Below the pieces are notes generated by a model. That model had not been told where the DNA came from. It did not search any database and saw nothing but the letters and a program-made list of their open reading frames with translations. From assembly GCA_965369325.1 (NCBI GenBank), contig CBDUQI010000023.1:1-42707 (forward strand): 42,707 bases of DNA, written 5' to 3'. Position numbers and translations under genes: made by a program. This document shows positions 1 through 7,880 of the stretch, piece by piece. Each line of letters opens with the position of its first letter. The first letter of the stretch is position 1. This DNA is from CBDUQI01 sp965369325. Lineage in GTDB: Bacteria > Pseudomonadota > Gammaproteobacteria > Steroidobacterales > JBCBZW01.

Positions 1-323
1 CGCAATCCATGAAGTGGAAGATCAAACGCTTCAGCAACGATGAGCTGCGCCAGAAATTTATTGATGTGACCGTACCGCAGGCCGAATTCCTGGGTCTGAA
101 GGTGCCTGACCCGGATCTTGAGTGGGACGAGGAAAGCGGCCACTACCAGTTTGGAGACATCAACTGGGAAGAATTTCATCAAGTGCTAAAGGGCAATGGT
201 CCGTGCAATCGCGAGCGCCTCGCAAGCGTGCGCGACACCCATGAGGATGGCGCCTGGGTGCGCGAAGCCGCGCAGGCATATGCACAAAAACAGGCACAAC
301 GCAGTACCGAGCGCGCCGCCTAA
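1..323 (+). CDS. paaA: 1,2-phenylacetyl-CoA epoxidase subunit A, C-terminal part
   Basis: Partial gene cut by the left edge; the open frame runs in from base 3. PaaA is the catalytic di-iron subunit of the multicomponent monooxygenase that epoxidises the ring of phenylacetyl-CoA in the cytoplasm. Only about the last 106 residues are here. They carry the family's C-terminal signature: SMKWKIKRFSNDELRQKF, then VPQAEFLG, DPDLEWDEE, and GPCNRERLA followed by a run ending DGAWVREAA. The iron ligands lie upstream, outside the window. Identity rests on this tail and on paaB, paaC, paaD and paaE following in canonical order. Confidence 0.95.
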   Translation, partial: QSMKWKIKRFSNDELRQKFIDVTVPQAEFLGLKVPDPDLEWDEESGHYQFGDINWEEFHQVLKGNGPCNRERLASVRDTHEDGAWVREAAQAYAQKQAQRSTERAA

Positions 324-356
324 ACAGGAAGGTACACTCGCCAAGAGGGTCAGCCG

Positions 357-635
357 ATGAGCAATCAGTTGTTTGAAGTTTTCGTCCGGGCGCAGTCCGG
401 CCTGAGTCACCGCCACGTCGGCAGTGTGCACGCGGATGATGTGCAGATGGCGATGGACAACGCGCGCGACCTGTACACCCGCCGACAGGAAGGCATCAGC
501 CTATGGGTGGTAGCATCGAAAGACATTGTCGCCTCAGATCCCGCGCAGTCGGATGCTATGTTTGGCCCGGCCGCCGATAAGATCTACCGCCATCCCACCT
601 TTTATGAAATTCCCGATGGGGTGGACAATCTGTGA
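357..635 (+). CDS. paaB: 1,2-phenylacetyl-CoA epoxidase subunit B
   Basis: Small 92-residue subunit of the PaaABCE monooxygenase. The family uses it to bridge the PaaAC heterodimers. Recognisable PaaB features are the opening LFEVFVRAQSGLSHRHVGS, the segment NARDLYTRR, and the tail ending YRHPTFYEIPDGVDNL. The ATG at 357 has a purine-rich AGAGGG a few bases upstream and lies 33 bases after the paaA stop. Its TGA overlaps the GTG start of paaC, so the two are probably translationally coupled. The length is normal for the family. Confidence 0.95.
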   Translation: MSNQLFEVFVRAQSGLSHRHVGSVHADDVQMAMDNARDLYTRRQEGISLWVVASKDIVASDPAQSDAMFGPAADKIYRHPTFYEIPDGVDNL

Positions 636-1426
636 GCACCCCATCCCCCGTCAGTGACCTTGCCAATGTGACGCCGGACGCGGAGCGCTTCGCCTATGTT
701 CTGCGTCTTGCTGATAATGCGATGGTGTTGGGCCAGCGCCTGAGCGAGTGGGTACGCCATGCGCCTGCGCTGGAAGAGGAGATGGCACTGGCGAACGTCG
801 CACTCGACTTTGTCGGGCAAGCCCGCATGTACTACGACTACGCGGGCGCGCTGGAAGGATCCGGACGCGATCAAGATGATCTGGCTTTTCATCGCGATGT
901 GTTGGCCTATCACAACGTGCTACTGGTGGAACAACCGAATGGCCATTTCGGCGACACGATCGTGCGCCAGGTCTTCTTTGAAGCCTTCTATCTACTGCAA
1001 TTGCAGGGCCTCACCAAGTGCGCAGATCCCATGCTGGCCCAGATCGCCGCGCGCGCCGAGAAAGAAGCCGCCTACCACCTACGCCACGCTGCACGGTGGC
1101 TGGTACGCCTCGGCGATGGCACCGAAGCCAGTCATGCGCGGGTGAGCGAATCGATCGAGGGCTTGTGGCAGTACACAGGCGAGATGTTCACCCCGGATGA
1201 TATCGACAATCAGGCCACCCGCACCTTCGGCGCGCCGGACCTCCCGGCCCTACACGTCCCCTGGCTGGCCAGCATCGATGAGATATTTGCACGGGCAACG
1301 CTGAGCCGGCCGGATAACGACTGGATGGCCGGTGGCGGCAAACAGGGCCAGCACAGCGAGCATCTGGGCTATCTGCTGGCCGAGATGCAGTTTATGCAAC
1401 GCGCTTATCCAGGCGCCACCTGGTGA
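632..1426 (+). CDS. paaC: 1,2-phenylacetyl-CoA epoxidase subunit C
   Basis: 264-residue structural partner of PaaA with a ferritin-like helical fold; family members do not themselves hold the catalytic di-iron centre. Recognisable segments are YVLRLADNAMVLGQRLSEW, FVGQARMYYDYAG, and the C-terminal GKQGQHSEHLGYLLAEMQ. It starts with GTG at 632 inside the paaB stop (GTGA overlap), and its own TGA overlaps the GTG start of paaD, the same coupling again. Length is close to that of characterised PaaC proteins. Confidence 0.95.
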   Translation: MSTPSPVSDLANVTPDAERFAYVLRLADNAMVLGQRLSEWVRHAPALEEEMALANVALDFVGQARMYYDYAGALEGSGRDQDDLAFHRDVLAYHNVLLVEQPNGHFGDTIVRQVFFEAFYLLQLQGLTKCADPMLAQIAARAEKEAAYHLRHAARWLVRLGDGTEASHARVSESIEGLWQYTGEMFTPDDIDNQATRTFGAPDLPALHVPWLASIDEIFARATLSRPDNDWMAGGGKQGQHSEHLGYLLAEMQFMQRAYPGATW

Positions 1427-1947
1427 GCGTGCCCCCAACGGCCGCTAAAGCGCCTGCGCGCGTGGAAGACGTGCGGGCAATTCTGCAACAGGTGCCTGAT
1501 CCGGAAATCCCTATCCTCAGCGTGCTTGAACTGGGCATCATTCGCGACATCCAATTTCCCGACAACAACAGCGACGGTGCCTTGGTGATTGGCGTTGCAC
1601 CCACCTACTCCGGTTGCCCGGCCGTCGCCGTGATCGAGCAGTCCATTGTGCAAGCACTGACGCTGCACGGCTGGCGCGAGGTTCGTGTAGAGCGCCGGCT
1701 AGCGCCGCCCTGGAGCACGGATTGGATCACCGCCTCGGGGCTTGCAAAACTCAAAGCGTACGGCATCGCGCCGCCGCAGCCCGGCAGCAGCAAACGCGGC
1801 CTGTGGGGCGAACCTCCGACGGTGGCCTGCCCCCGATGTGATTCGTGCGATACCACGCGCCTGGGTGACTACGGCTCTACGCCGTGCAAGGCGCCGTACA
1901 CGTGCCGCAGCTGCCTCGAGCCGTTCGAGTACTTCAAGTGTCTCTAG
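1423..1947 (+). CDS. paaD: PaaD, MIP18/DUF59-type maturation protein of the phenylacetyl-CoA epoxidase
   Basis: 174-residue protein. The N-terminal part is a DUF59/MIP18 domain with DPEIP at residues 26-30 and the family's YSGCPA at 62-67. The C-terminal part has seven cysteines (136, 139, 142, 155, 161, 164, 173), including a CPRC pair, which look like a metal-binding knuckle. PaaD proteins are thought to help assemble iron-sulfur or iron centres in the PaaABCE complex; that role is family knowledge and not visible here. GTG start at 1423 overlaps the paaC stop. Confidence 0.93.
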   Translation: MSVPPTAAKAPARVEDVRAILQQVPDPEIPILSVLELGIIRDIQFPDNNSDGALVIGVAPTYSGCPAVAVIEQSIVQALTLHGWREVRVERRLAPPWSTDWITASGLAKLKAYGIAPPQPGSSKRGLWGEPPTVACPRCDSCDTTRLGDYGSTPCKAPYTCRSCLEPFEYFKCL

Positions 1948-1969
1948 CCAACAAAATGGGAGCCGCACG

Positions 1970-3049
1970 TTGCAGAAGTATCACCCCTTAACTGTCGCCG
2001 CCATCGAGCAAAGCCACGAGGCCTTGTCCATTGTGCTGGAGGTGCCGCCAGCGCTGCGCGAGACGTTCGCCTTCCGTGCGGGCCAGCATCTGCCATTGCA
2101 GGCCGTTATCGACGGCAAGCCTGTACGGCGAACGTACAGTATCTGCTGCGAAGAAGGGGAGTTCCCGCTGCAACTGGGCATCCGCATCCAGCCGGGTGGC
2201 GTGTTCTGTGAATGGGCGGCCGAGCACTTAAAAGCAGGCGACACACTTGAGGTGATGCCACCCCGCGGGCATTTTCATCTTGACGCAGACCCGGCGCATC
2301 CCCGCACCTACGCCGCCTTTGCGGCCGGCAGCGGTATTACGCCGATCATCTCTAACATTCGCACCCTGCTTGCGAGCGAGCGCGACAGCCAGATTGTGTT
2401 GTTCTACGGCAATCGGGCACAGGCCAGCACAATGTTCATTGATGAGCTGTATGCGCTTAAGAACCTGTACCCCGAGCGTCTGGCGCTGAACTTCATCTTC
2501 AGCCGCGAGCCGCAGGAGTACCCAATCTTTGAAGGGCGTCTGGACGGTGCCAAGGCACGTGCGTTGCTCACGCATTTTTGCGCCGGCCTCAAGGTGGACA
2601 AATATCTGGTCTGCGGCCCAGGCAACCTGCTCAAAGACGTGCGCAACACGCTGGCCGAGTTGGGGGTCGACCCCGCCGACATCCACGGTGAGCGCTTTGG
2701 CGTGCCGCGCAAAGGCCGCGACACAAAATCGAAAACAGAAAAAACCACCCACGATGCAGACGCTAAAACCAGCGAGATCACCGTCATTGCTGATGGCCGG
2801 CGACGCACGTTTACCATGCACCAGCAAGGCGCCAGCATATTGGACGGCGCCATTGCCAACGGCATGGAACTGCCGTACTCCTGTAAAGCAGGCGTTTGCT
2901 CCACCTGCCGTACACGTGTAGTCAGTGGCGAGGTAAACTTACCGCTGAATTACGCACTGGAGCCATGGGAGCTTGAACAGGGTTACACCCTCGCCTGCCA
3001 GGCCGAGCCACTCAGCGACCAGGTGACGGTTGACTACGACCAAGCCTAA
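1970..3049 (+). CDS. paaE: 1,2-phenylacetyl-CoA epoxidase reductase subunit
   Basis: 359-residue reductase that passes electrons from NADPH to the PaaA di-iron site. Order of domains: FAD-binding beta barrel with RTYS at residues 54-57, nucleotide-binding domain with GSGITPI near 120-126, then a plant-type 2Fe-2S ferredoxin domain with Cys305, Cys310, Cys313 and Cys343. The frame is open back to 1742 inside paaD. I place the start at TTG 1970, because it has GGGAG about 8 bases upstream, follows the paaD stop by 22 bases, and gives the usual family length and N-terminus. Confidence 0.94.
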   Translation: MQKYHPLTVAAIEQSHEALSIVLEVPPALRETFAFRAGQHLPLQAVIDGKPVRRTYSICCEEGEFPLQLGIRIQPGGVFCEWAAEHLKAGDTLEVMPPRGHFHLDADPAHPRTYAAFAAGSGITPIISNIRTLLASERDSQIVLFYGNRAQASTMFIDELYALKNLYPERLALNFIFSREPQEYPIFEGRLDGAKARALLTHFCAGLKVDKYLVCGPGNLLKDVRNTLAELGVDPADIHGERFGVPRKGRDTKSKTEKTTHDADAKTSEITVIADGRRRTFTMHQQGASILDGAIANGMELPYSCKAGVCSTCRTRVVSGEVNLPLNYALEPWELEQGYTLACQAEPLSDQVTVDYDQA

Positions 3050-3070
3050 TCCAACCAAGGTAACCCAAGC

Positions 3071-5200
3071 ATGACCGAACAGCGCTTCAATGAAGTGGTC
3101 CGCGTAGAGCAGCGCGATGAGTGTGCCCTAATTCTGGTGGATAACCCGCCGGTGAACGGGTTGTCCTTTGCAGTGCGCGATGGGGTATGCCAGGCGTTGG
3201 CTGGATTGCTGGCCGACGACCGCGTGCGGGCGATTGTGCTGGCCTGTGACGGACGCACATTTTTCGCCGGCGCCGATATCCGTGAGTTTGGTCAACCGCC
3301 CAAAGAGCCGATACTGCCACAGATGCTGGAGGCGCTGGACGCCAGTACCAAGCTTACGGTGGCTGCCATCCACGGCACCGCGCTCGGCGGCGGCTTCGAA
3401 ACCGCGTTGTGCTGCCATTATCGCATCGCGCTGCCGTCCGCGAAGGTCGGCCTGCCGGAAGTAAAACTGGGCTTGCTGCCCGGCGCGGGCGGCACTCAGC
3501 GGTTACCACGTCTGCTCGGTGTTACGGGCGCACTGGATGCCATGGTCAGCGGCAATCCACTGGGCGCGCCGCAAGCGCTCGCCACCGGTCTGCTGGACCG
3601 CCTGGTCGAAGCGGACGATCCACGTGATGTGAGCGCGCTGCACACGGCTGCCGTGGCTTACGCCAAACAATTGCTGGCCGATGACGCACCTCTGCGACGG
3701 GTCCGCGATATGCCTGTTCCCACGCCGGATGCCGGTGAGTTTGAGGCTTTTGAGAAAAAAATGGCGCGCAAGACTCGCGGCTACACCGCCCCGGCGCGCA
3801 TTGTTCAAGCGGTGCAGGCTAGCACCCAGCTGAACTTTGAGGCAGGGTTGCGCAAAGAACGCGAACTGTTTTTGGAATGCCAGGCCGATCCGCAAAGCAA
3901 AGCCATGCAACACATGTTCTTTGCTGAACGCCAGGTGGCCAAGATCCCCGGACTAGTGGTGGCGGCTAAACCCGCGCCAGTGCAGCATGTGGGGATCATC
4001 GGGGCTGGCACCATGGGCAGCGGTATCGCGCTGGCTTGCCTGGCCGGTGGCCTACAGGTGGTGCTGCTCGACAGCGACGACGCCGGGCTGGCGCGTGGCA
4101 AGGCGCACATCAACAAGCAGCTTGAGGCGAATGTGGCGAAGGGCCGCATGAACGCTGAGCAGGCCGACGCACAACGGGCCCGCCTGAGTTTGAGCCTGGA
4201 CTACGACAGCCTGAGCCAGGTGGACATGGTGCTTGAGGCCGTGTTCGAGAGCATGGCGATCAAACAACAAGTATTTTCCCGGCTCGATCAGGTGTGCAAA
4301 GCCGATGCGATCCTGGCGACCAACACCTCCACCCTGGACGTGGATGCCATTGCTAATGCTACCAAGCGGCCGCACAGCGTTATTGGGCTGCATTTTTTCA
4401 GCCCTGCAAACATCATGAAGCTGCTGGAAATCGTGCGTGGGCAGGCGAGCTCGGATGAGATCATCGCCCGCTCCATGGCGTTCGCTAAACAGATTCGAAA
4501 AATTGGCGTGCTAGTGGGTAACTGCTTCGGCTTTGTCGGCAATCGGATGCTTTACGGGTACGGACGTGAGAACCAGTTCATGTTGCTGGAAGGCGCCTCA
4601 CCCCAGCAGATCGACGCAGCTTTGTACGCATTCGGCATGGCCATGGGCCCGAATGCCGTAGGCGATCTAGCCGGCCTGGATGTGGGATACAAGGTACGCC
4701 AGGAACGCACCGACCTACCCGACGATCCCCGCTACTACCGGGTGGCCACGGCCCTGGCGGAGATGGGCCGCTACGGCCAGAAAACCGGTAAGGGCACATA
4801 TCTGTATGAGGCGGGTTCGCGGGCGCCCGTACCCGACCCCGAAGTGGACGCATTAATTCAGCGCGAAGCCGCGGCTCTGGGGATCGAGGCACGCCCGTTT
4901 GAGGCCGAAGAGATTGTGCAGCGCTGCATCTACGCGCTGGTGCTGGAGGGTGCGCGCATTTTGGAAGAAGGCATCGCCATCCGCGCCAGCGATATTGATG
5001 TCATCTGGGCCAATGGCTACGGCTTTCCGCGCTTTCAGGGCGGCCCCATGCGCTACGCAGACAGCGTTGGGCTCAAGCAGGTGGTCGCGAGCATCGAAGG
5101 GTTCGATCGATCGCATGACGGCGACTACTGGCGCATGTCTGCCCTGCTGAAGCGGCTGGCCGAAGAAGGCGGCGCGCTGGCCACATACCAGAGTGCGTAG
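3071..5200 (+). CDS. Fused enoyl-CoA hydratase / 3-hydroxyacyl-CoA dehydrogenase
   Basis: 709-residue bifunctional beta-oxidation enzyme with the domain order of the peroxisomal MFE-1 type: crotonase first, dehydrogenase second. The crotonase half keeps the oxyanion-hole GTALGGG and both catalytic glutamates (Glu110 in GGGFETAL, Glu130 in GLPEVKLG). The NAD-binding glycine motif GAGTMGSG is near residue 310 and the catalytic His441 is in HFFSPAN. AAGGTAA lies about 9 bases before the ATG. It sits 21 bases after paaE in the same orientation. There it could replace separate PaaF/PaaG and PaaH activities in the lower phenylacetate pathway, an inference from position. A general fatty-acid role is the alternative. 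Confidence 0.9.
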   Translation: MTEQRFNEVVRVEQRDECALILVDNPPVNGLSFAVRDGVCQALAGLLADDRVRAIVLACDGRTFFAGADIREFGQPPKEPILPQMLEALDASTKLTVAAIHGTALGGGFETALCCHYRIALPSAKVGLPEVKLGLLPGAGGTQRLPRLLGVTGALDAMVSGNPLGAPQALATGLLDRLVEADDPRDVSALHTAAVAYAKQLLADDAPLRRVRDMPVPTPDAGEFEAFEKKMARKTRGYTAPARIVQAVQASTQLNFEAGLRKERELFLECQADPQSKAMQHMFFAERQVAKIPGLVVAAKPAPVQHVGIIGAGTMGSGIALACLAGGLQVVLLDSDDAGLARGKAHINKQLEANVAKGRMNAEQADAQRARLSLSLDYDSLSQVDMVLEAVFESMAIKQQVFSRLDQVCKADAILATNTSTLDVDAIANATKRPHSVIGLHFFSPANIMKLLEIVRGQASSDEIIARSMAFAKQIRKIGVLVGNCFGFVGNRMLYGYGRENQFMLLEGASPQQIDAALYAFGMAMGPNAVGDLAGLDVGYKVRQERTDLPDDPRYYRVATALAEMGRYGQKTGKGTYLYEAGSRAPVPDPEVDALIQREAAALGIEARPFEAEEIVQRCIYALVLEGARILEEGIAIRASDIDVIWANGYGFPRFQGGPMRYADSVGLKQVVASIEGFDRSHDGDYWRMSALLKRLAEEGGALATYQSA

Positions 5201-5251
5201 CCGGCAACAATCGCACAGTAAGACGCTGGAATAGTCTCGAATTGTGATCCT

Positions 5252-5270
5252 CGCGGGGTTGATTCCCGCG
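5252..5270. other. Hairpin between the hydratase-dehydrogenase and aminotransferase genes
   Basis: Perfect six-base-pair inverted repeat CGCGGG / CCCGCG with a seven-base loop, in the 121-base gap after the 709-residue beta-oxidation gene. No T run follows, so it is not a textbook intrinsic terminator. It could stabilise the upstream message or act with Rho. Confidence 0.35.
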
Positions 5271-5321
5271 TGCATTGAATTAGAGTTGCTCCATTGCAGC
5301 CCCGCCACCTTAGGACACCGC

Positions 5322-6515
5322 ATGTTTAACGATCTCCAGTCTCTGCCCGGCGACCCGATTCTGAGCGTGATGCAAGCGTTCAGGAAAGACACCCACCCGC
5401 AACGCATTGACCTCAGCGCGGGCGTGTACAAGACCGACGAAGGCCACACACCCGTGTTGCGCGCCGTGCGCGCGGGCGAAGCGATGGTGATCCGCGAACA
5501 GACCTCCAAGGTTTACGTGGGAATTCCCGGCAACCCCGTCTTTAACGAGGCGCAGCAGCGGATGATCTTTGGTGATACCCACCCGGCGCGCACCGATGCC
5601 CGGGCGACCACCGTGCAAACACCAGGCGGTTCCGGTGGGCTGCGGGTGGCGGCGGAGTTCATTAACTCAGTGCGCCCGAATGCCGTGGTGTACGTGTCCG
5701 ACCCCACCTGGGGCAATCACATGCCGCTGCTTCGAAGCGCGGGACTTACGCTTGAAACCTACCCGTACTACAACCGCGTCACGCATGCGATTGACTTCGA
5801 CACGATGCACAGCGTGCTGAGCACGCTGGAAGCCGGCACCATCGTCCTGCTGCATGGATGCTGCCACAACCCCACGGGCGCAGATTTGACTCTGGCGCAG
5901 TGGCAAAGCGTCACCACGGTATGCCAACAGCGCGGGCTGATCCCGTTCATCGATATGGCGTACCAGGGTTTCGCCGACGGACTGGACGAGGACGTCGCCG
6001 GCATCCGACACATGGCGCAACACCTGCCGGAGATGTTTGTTGTCAGTTCCTGCTCCAAGAACTTTGGTCTGTACCGCGAACGCACCGGCTCTTTGTCAGT
6101 GCTTGCCGCCAACACCAGCGCGCGGGAGGCAACCCTATCTCATCTGCAACGCATTATCCGCCGCATTTACTCGATGCCCCCGGATCACGGCGCCGCCATT
6201 GTCGCGGCCATCTCGCAAGACCCAGCGCTGTATCAGGACTGGGTGAACGAAGTGGGTGAGATGCGCGAGCGTATGCGGGAACTACGCAGTATGCTCAACA
6301 CGCATCTGCGTCAACACAACGCCCAGGCGGATTTCGATTTTGTTTCGGCCCAGCGCGGCATGTTCAGCCTGCTTGGGCTGTCGCCGGAGCAGGTCGCCCG
6401 GCTGCGCGATGAGTTCCACATCTACATAGTGGGCTCCTCACGCATCAATGTCGCGGGCATTACCACCAAGAACGTGGACTACCTGGCCAGTTCCATTGCT
6501 CAGGTGGTGCGCTAG
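5322..6515 (+). CDS. Aromatic-amino-acid / aspartate-type aminotransferase
   Basis: 397-residue class I PLP aminotransferase of the AspC/TyrB group. The PLP lysine is Lys246 in SSCSKNFGLYRERTGS, the cofactor segment is CHNPTGADLT, and a C-terminal arginine lies in SSRINVAGI. The frame is open from 5244. I chose ATG 5322, because AGGA lies 6 bases upstream and the resulting N-terminus (MFNDLQSLPGDPILSVM) matches the family. It would transfer amino groups between aspartate, phenylalanine or tyrosine and 2-oxoglutarate; AspC and TyrB specificity cannot be separated by eye. Lying between paa genes and a 2-oxo acid dehydrogenase, it is a candidate for making phenylpyruvate from phenylalanine. Confidence 0.9.
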   Translation: MFNDLQSLPGDPILSVMQAFRKDTHPQRIDLSAGVYKTDEGHTPVLRAVRAGEAMVIREQTSKVYVGIPGNPVFNEAQQRMIFGDTHPARTDARATTVQTPGGSGGLRVAAEFINSVRPNAVVYVSDPTWGNHMPLLRSAGLTLETYPYYNRVTHAIDFDTMHSVLSTLEAGTIVLLHGCCHNPTGADLTLAQWQSVTTVCQQRGLIPFIDMAYQGFADGLDEDVAGIRHMAQHLPEMFVVSSCSKNFGLYRERTGSLSVLAANTSAREATLSHLQRIIRRIYSMPPDHGAAIVAAISQDPALYQDWVNEVGEMRERMRELRSMLNTHLRQHNAQADFDFVSAQRGMFSLLGLSPEQVARLRDEFHIYIVGSSRINVAGITTKNVDYLASSIAQVVR

Positions 6516-6526
6516 CCGCGCATCCC

Positions 6527-7879
6527 CTATTCCCAGTCCTGCAAGCGATCAACTACGGCTTTCAAAAAACCATTCGCCTGATAAGCATCCAGTACGCGAT
6601 GATCAAGCGTCAATGTGAGATAGCACATGGGCGCAATAGCAATCACGTCTTGCCCGTCCACCTGCCGCACTATCACCTGCTTAGACAGCTTGCCTACGCC
6701 CAGAATGGCCGACTGCGGTTGATTAATGATAATCGGCGCCGCCAGCAGGCTGCCGCTGACCCCGTGGTTGGAAATAGTGAAGGTCCCGCCCTGCATATCG
6801 CGCGGGGTCAGTTGCCGGCTACGTGCTTTCTCGGTGATCCGCTGCAAAGCCTCAGCCACCCCGCGTAAATTCATGGTGTCGAGCCCGCGGATGACCGGCA
6901 CCACCAGCCCCTCATCGCCCAGCGCCGTGCCGATGCCTACGTTGATCTCGTCGTACAACTCAATATGATCACCACGGTAACGGCTGTTGACCTGCGGGAT
7001 GGCTCGCAATGCCTCCGCCACTGCGCACAGGATATAGGCCGTGACCGTGAGCTTGACGCCTTGCGCCGCCCACGCCTCCTTGCGCGCCCGGCGATGTCGC
7101 AGCACCTGACTCATATCGCACTCGAAAACGCTGGTGACGTGCGGGGCAGTCTGCAACAAGCTCTCGCTCATGTGCTGCGCAATCGCGCGACGCATCGGGC
7201 TGAGCGACTCGGGATGGCTGGCAATGGTGTTGCCAAGCGTACCGTCAGACGGCTTCGCGCGAGCGCCCGGCGGTATTGGTGTTTCCGTTGCAATGTTCTC
7301 CGTCGGCGACGCAATCGCACGGGCCGCCGCGTTATCTGTAGCGCTCGCAAGATAGCGGCGCACATCGGGCACCGTCACCCGCCCCCGCTTGCCGGTGCCG
7401 GGCACGGACTGCGCGTCAATCTGGTGCTCTTTCAGCAGCCGGCGCACGGCCGGACTTAAACGCGCACGACCACCGGTGGGATCGGCCCTCGTCGCCCGCT
7501 CGGGCAGCGGTGTGTTTGGCAGCCCCGATGCAGGCGGTTGCGTGGGCGATGCCGCGAGCGACGCCGTGGGTGGCGTGTCTGATGCCGCATGCGATTCCGC
7601 AACGGCCTCATCCGATCCAACCTGCTCACTGCTCGTTGCGGTCGACAACACGGCCATACGTGCACCGGGGGCAAGCTCATCACCCGCCTCCACTAACAAC
7701 GGCCCGAGCACGCCATCGGCCGGCGCGGCAATTTCGATCACGACCTTGTCGGTTTCCACCTCGGCGATGGGCTCGTGCTGCTTCACCTGCGCGCCCGCCT
7801 CTTTCAGCCATGCGGATAACACTGAGCGAGTACCTTCCTGCTGCTCGGCAGGCATACAGATGTCCATATCGCCCGACAT
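6527..7879 (-). CDS. Dihydrolipoamide acyltransferase (E2) of a 2-oxo acid dehydrogenase complex
   Basis: 450-residue E2. Domains in order: one lipoyl domain with the lipoylated lysine at about Lys45 in ETDKVVIEI, an Ala/Pro/Ser/Thr-rich linker, a peripheral subunit-binding domain (ARLSPAVRRLLKEHQID, near 140-180), then the catalytic acyltransferase domain. His427 and Asp431 fit the HxxxD active site, but the next residue is Ala where most E2 proteins have Gly. The gene follows the E1 gene with one base between stop and ATG. It accepts the acyl group from E1 and hands it to CoA. No E3 gene is nearby, so a shared dihydrolipoamide dehydrogenase is expected elsewhere. The acyl group is not readable; phenylacetyl is inferred from context. 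Confidence 0.88.
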   Translation of the reverse strand: MSGDMDICMPAEQQEGTRSVLSAWLKEAGAQVKQHEPIAEVETDKVVIEIAAPADGVLGPLLVEAGDELAPGARMAVLSTATSSEQVGSDEAVAESHAASDTPPTASLAASPTQPPASGLPNTPLPERATRADPTGGRARLSPAVRRLLKEHQIDAQSVPGTGKRGRVTVPDVRRYLASATDNAAARAIASPTENIATETPIPPGARAKPSDGTLGNTIASHPESLSPMRRAIAQHMSESLLQTAPHVTSVFECDMSQVLRHRRARKEAWAAQGVKLTVTAYILCAVAEALRAIPQVNSRYRGDHIELYDEINVGIGTALGDEGLVVPVIRGLDTMNLRGVAEALQRITEKARSRQLTPRDMQGGTFTISNHGVSGSLLAAPIIINQPQSAILGVGKLSKQVIVRQVDGQDVIAIAPMCYLTLTLDHRVLDAYQANGFLKAVVDRLQDWE

Positions 7880-7880
7880 G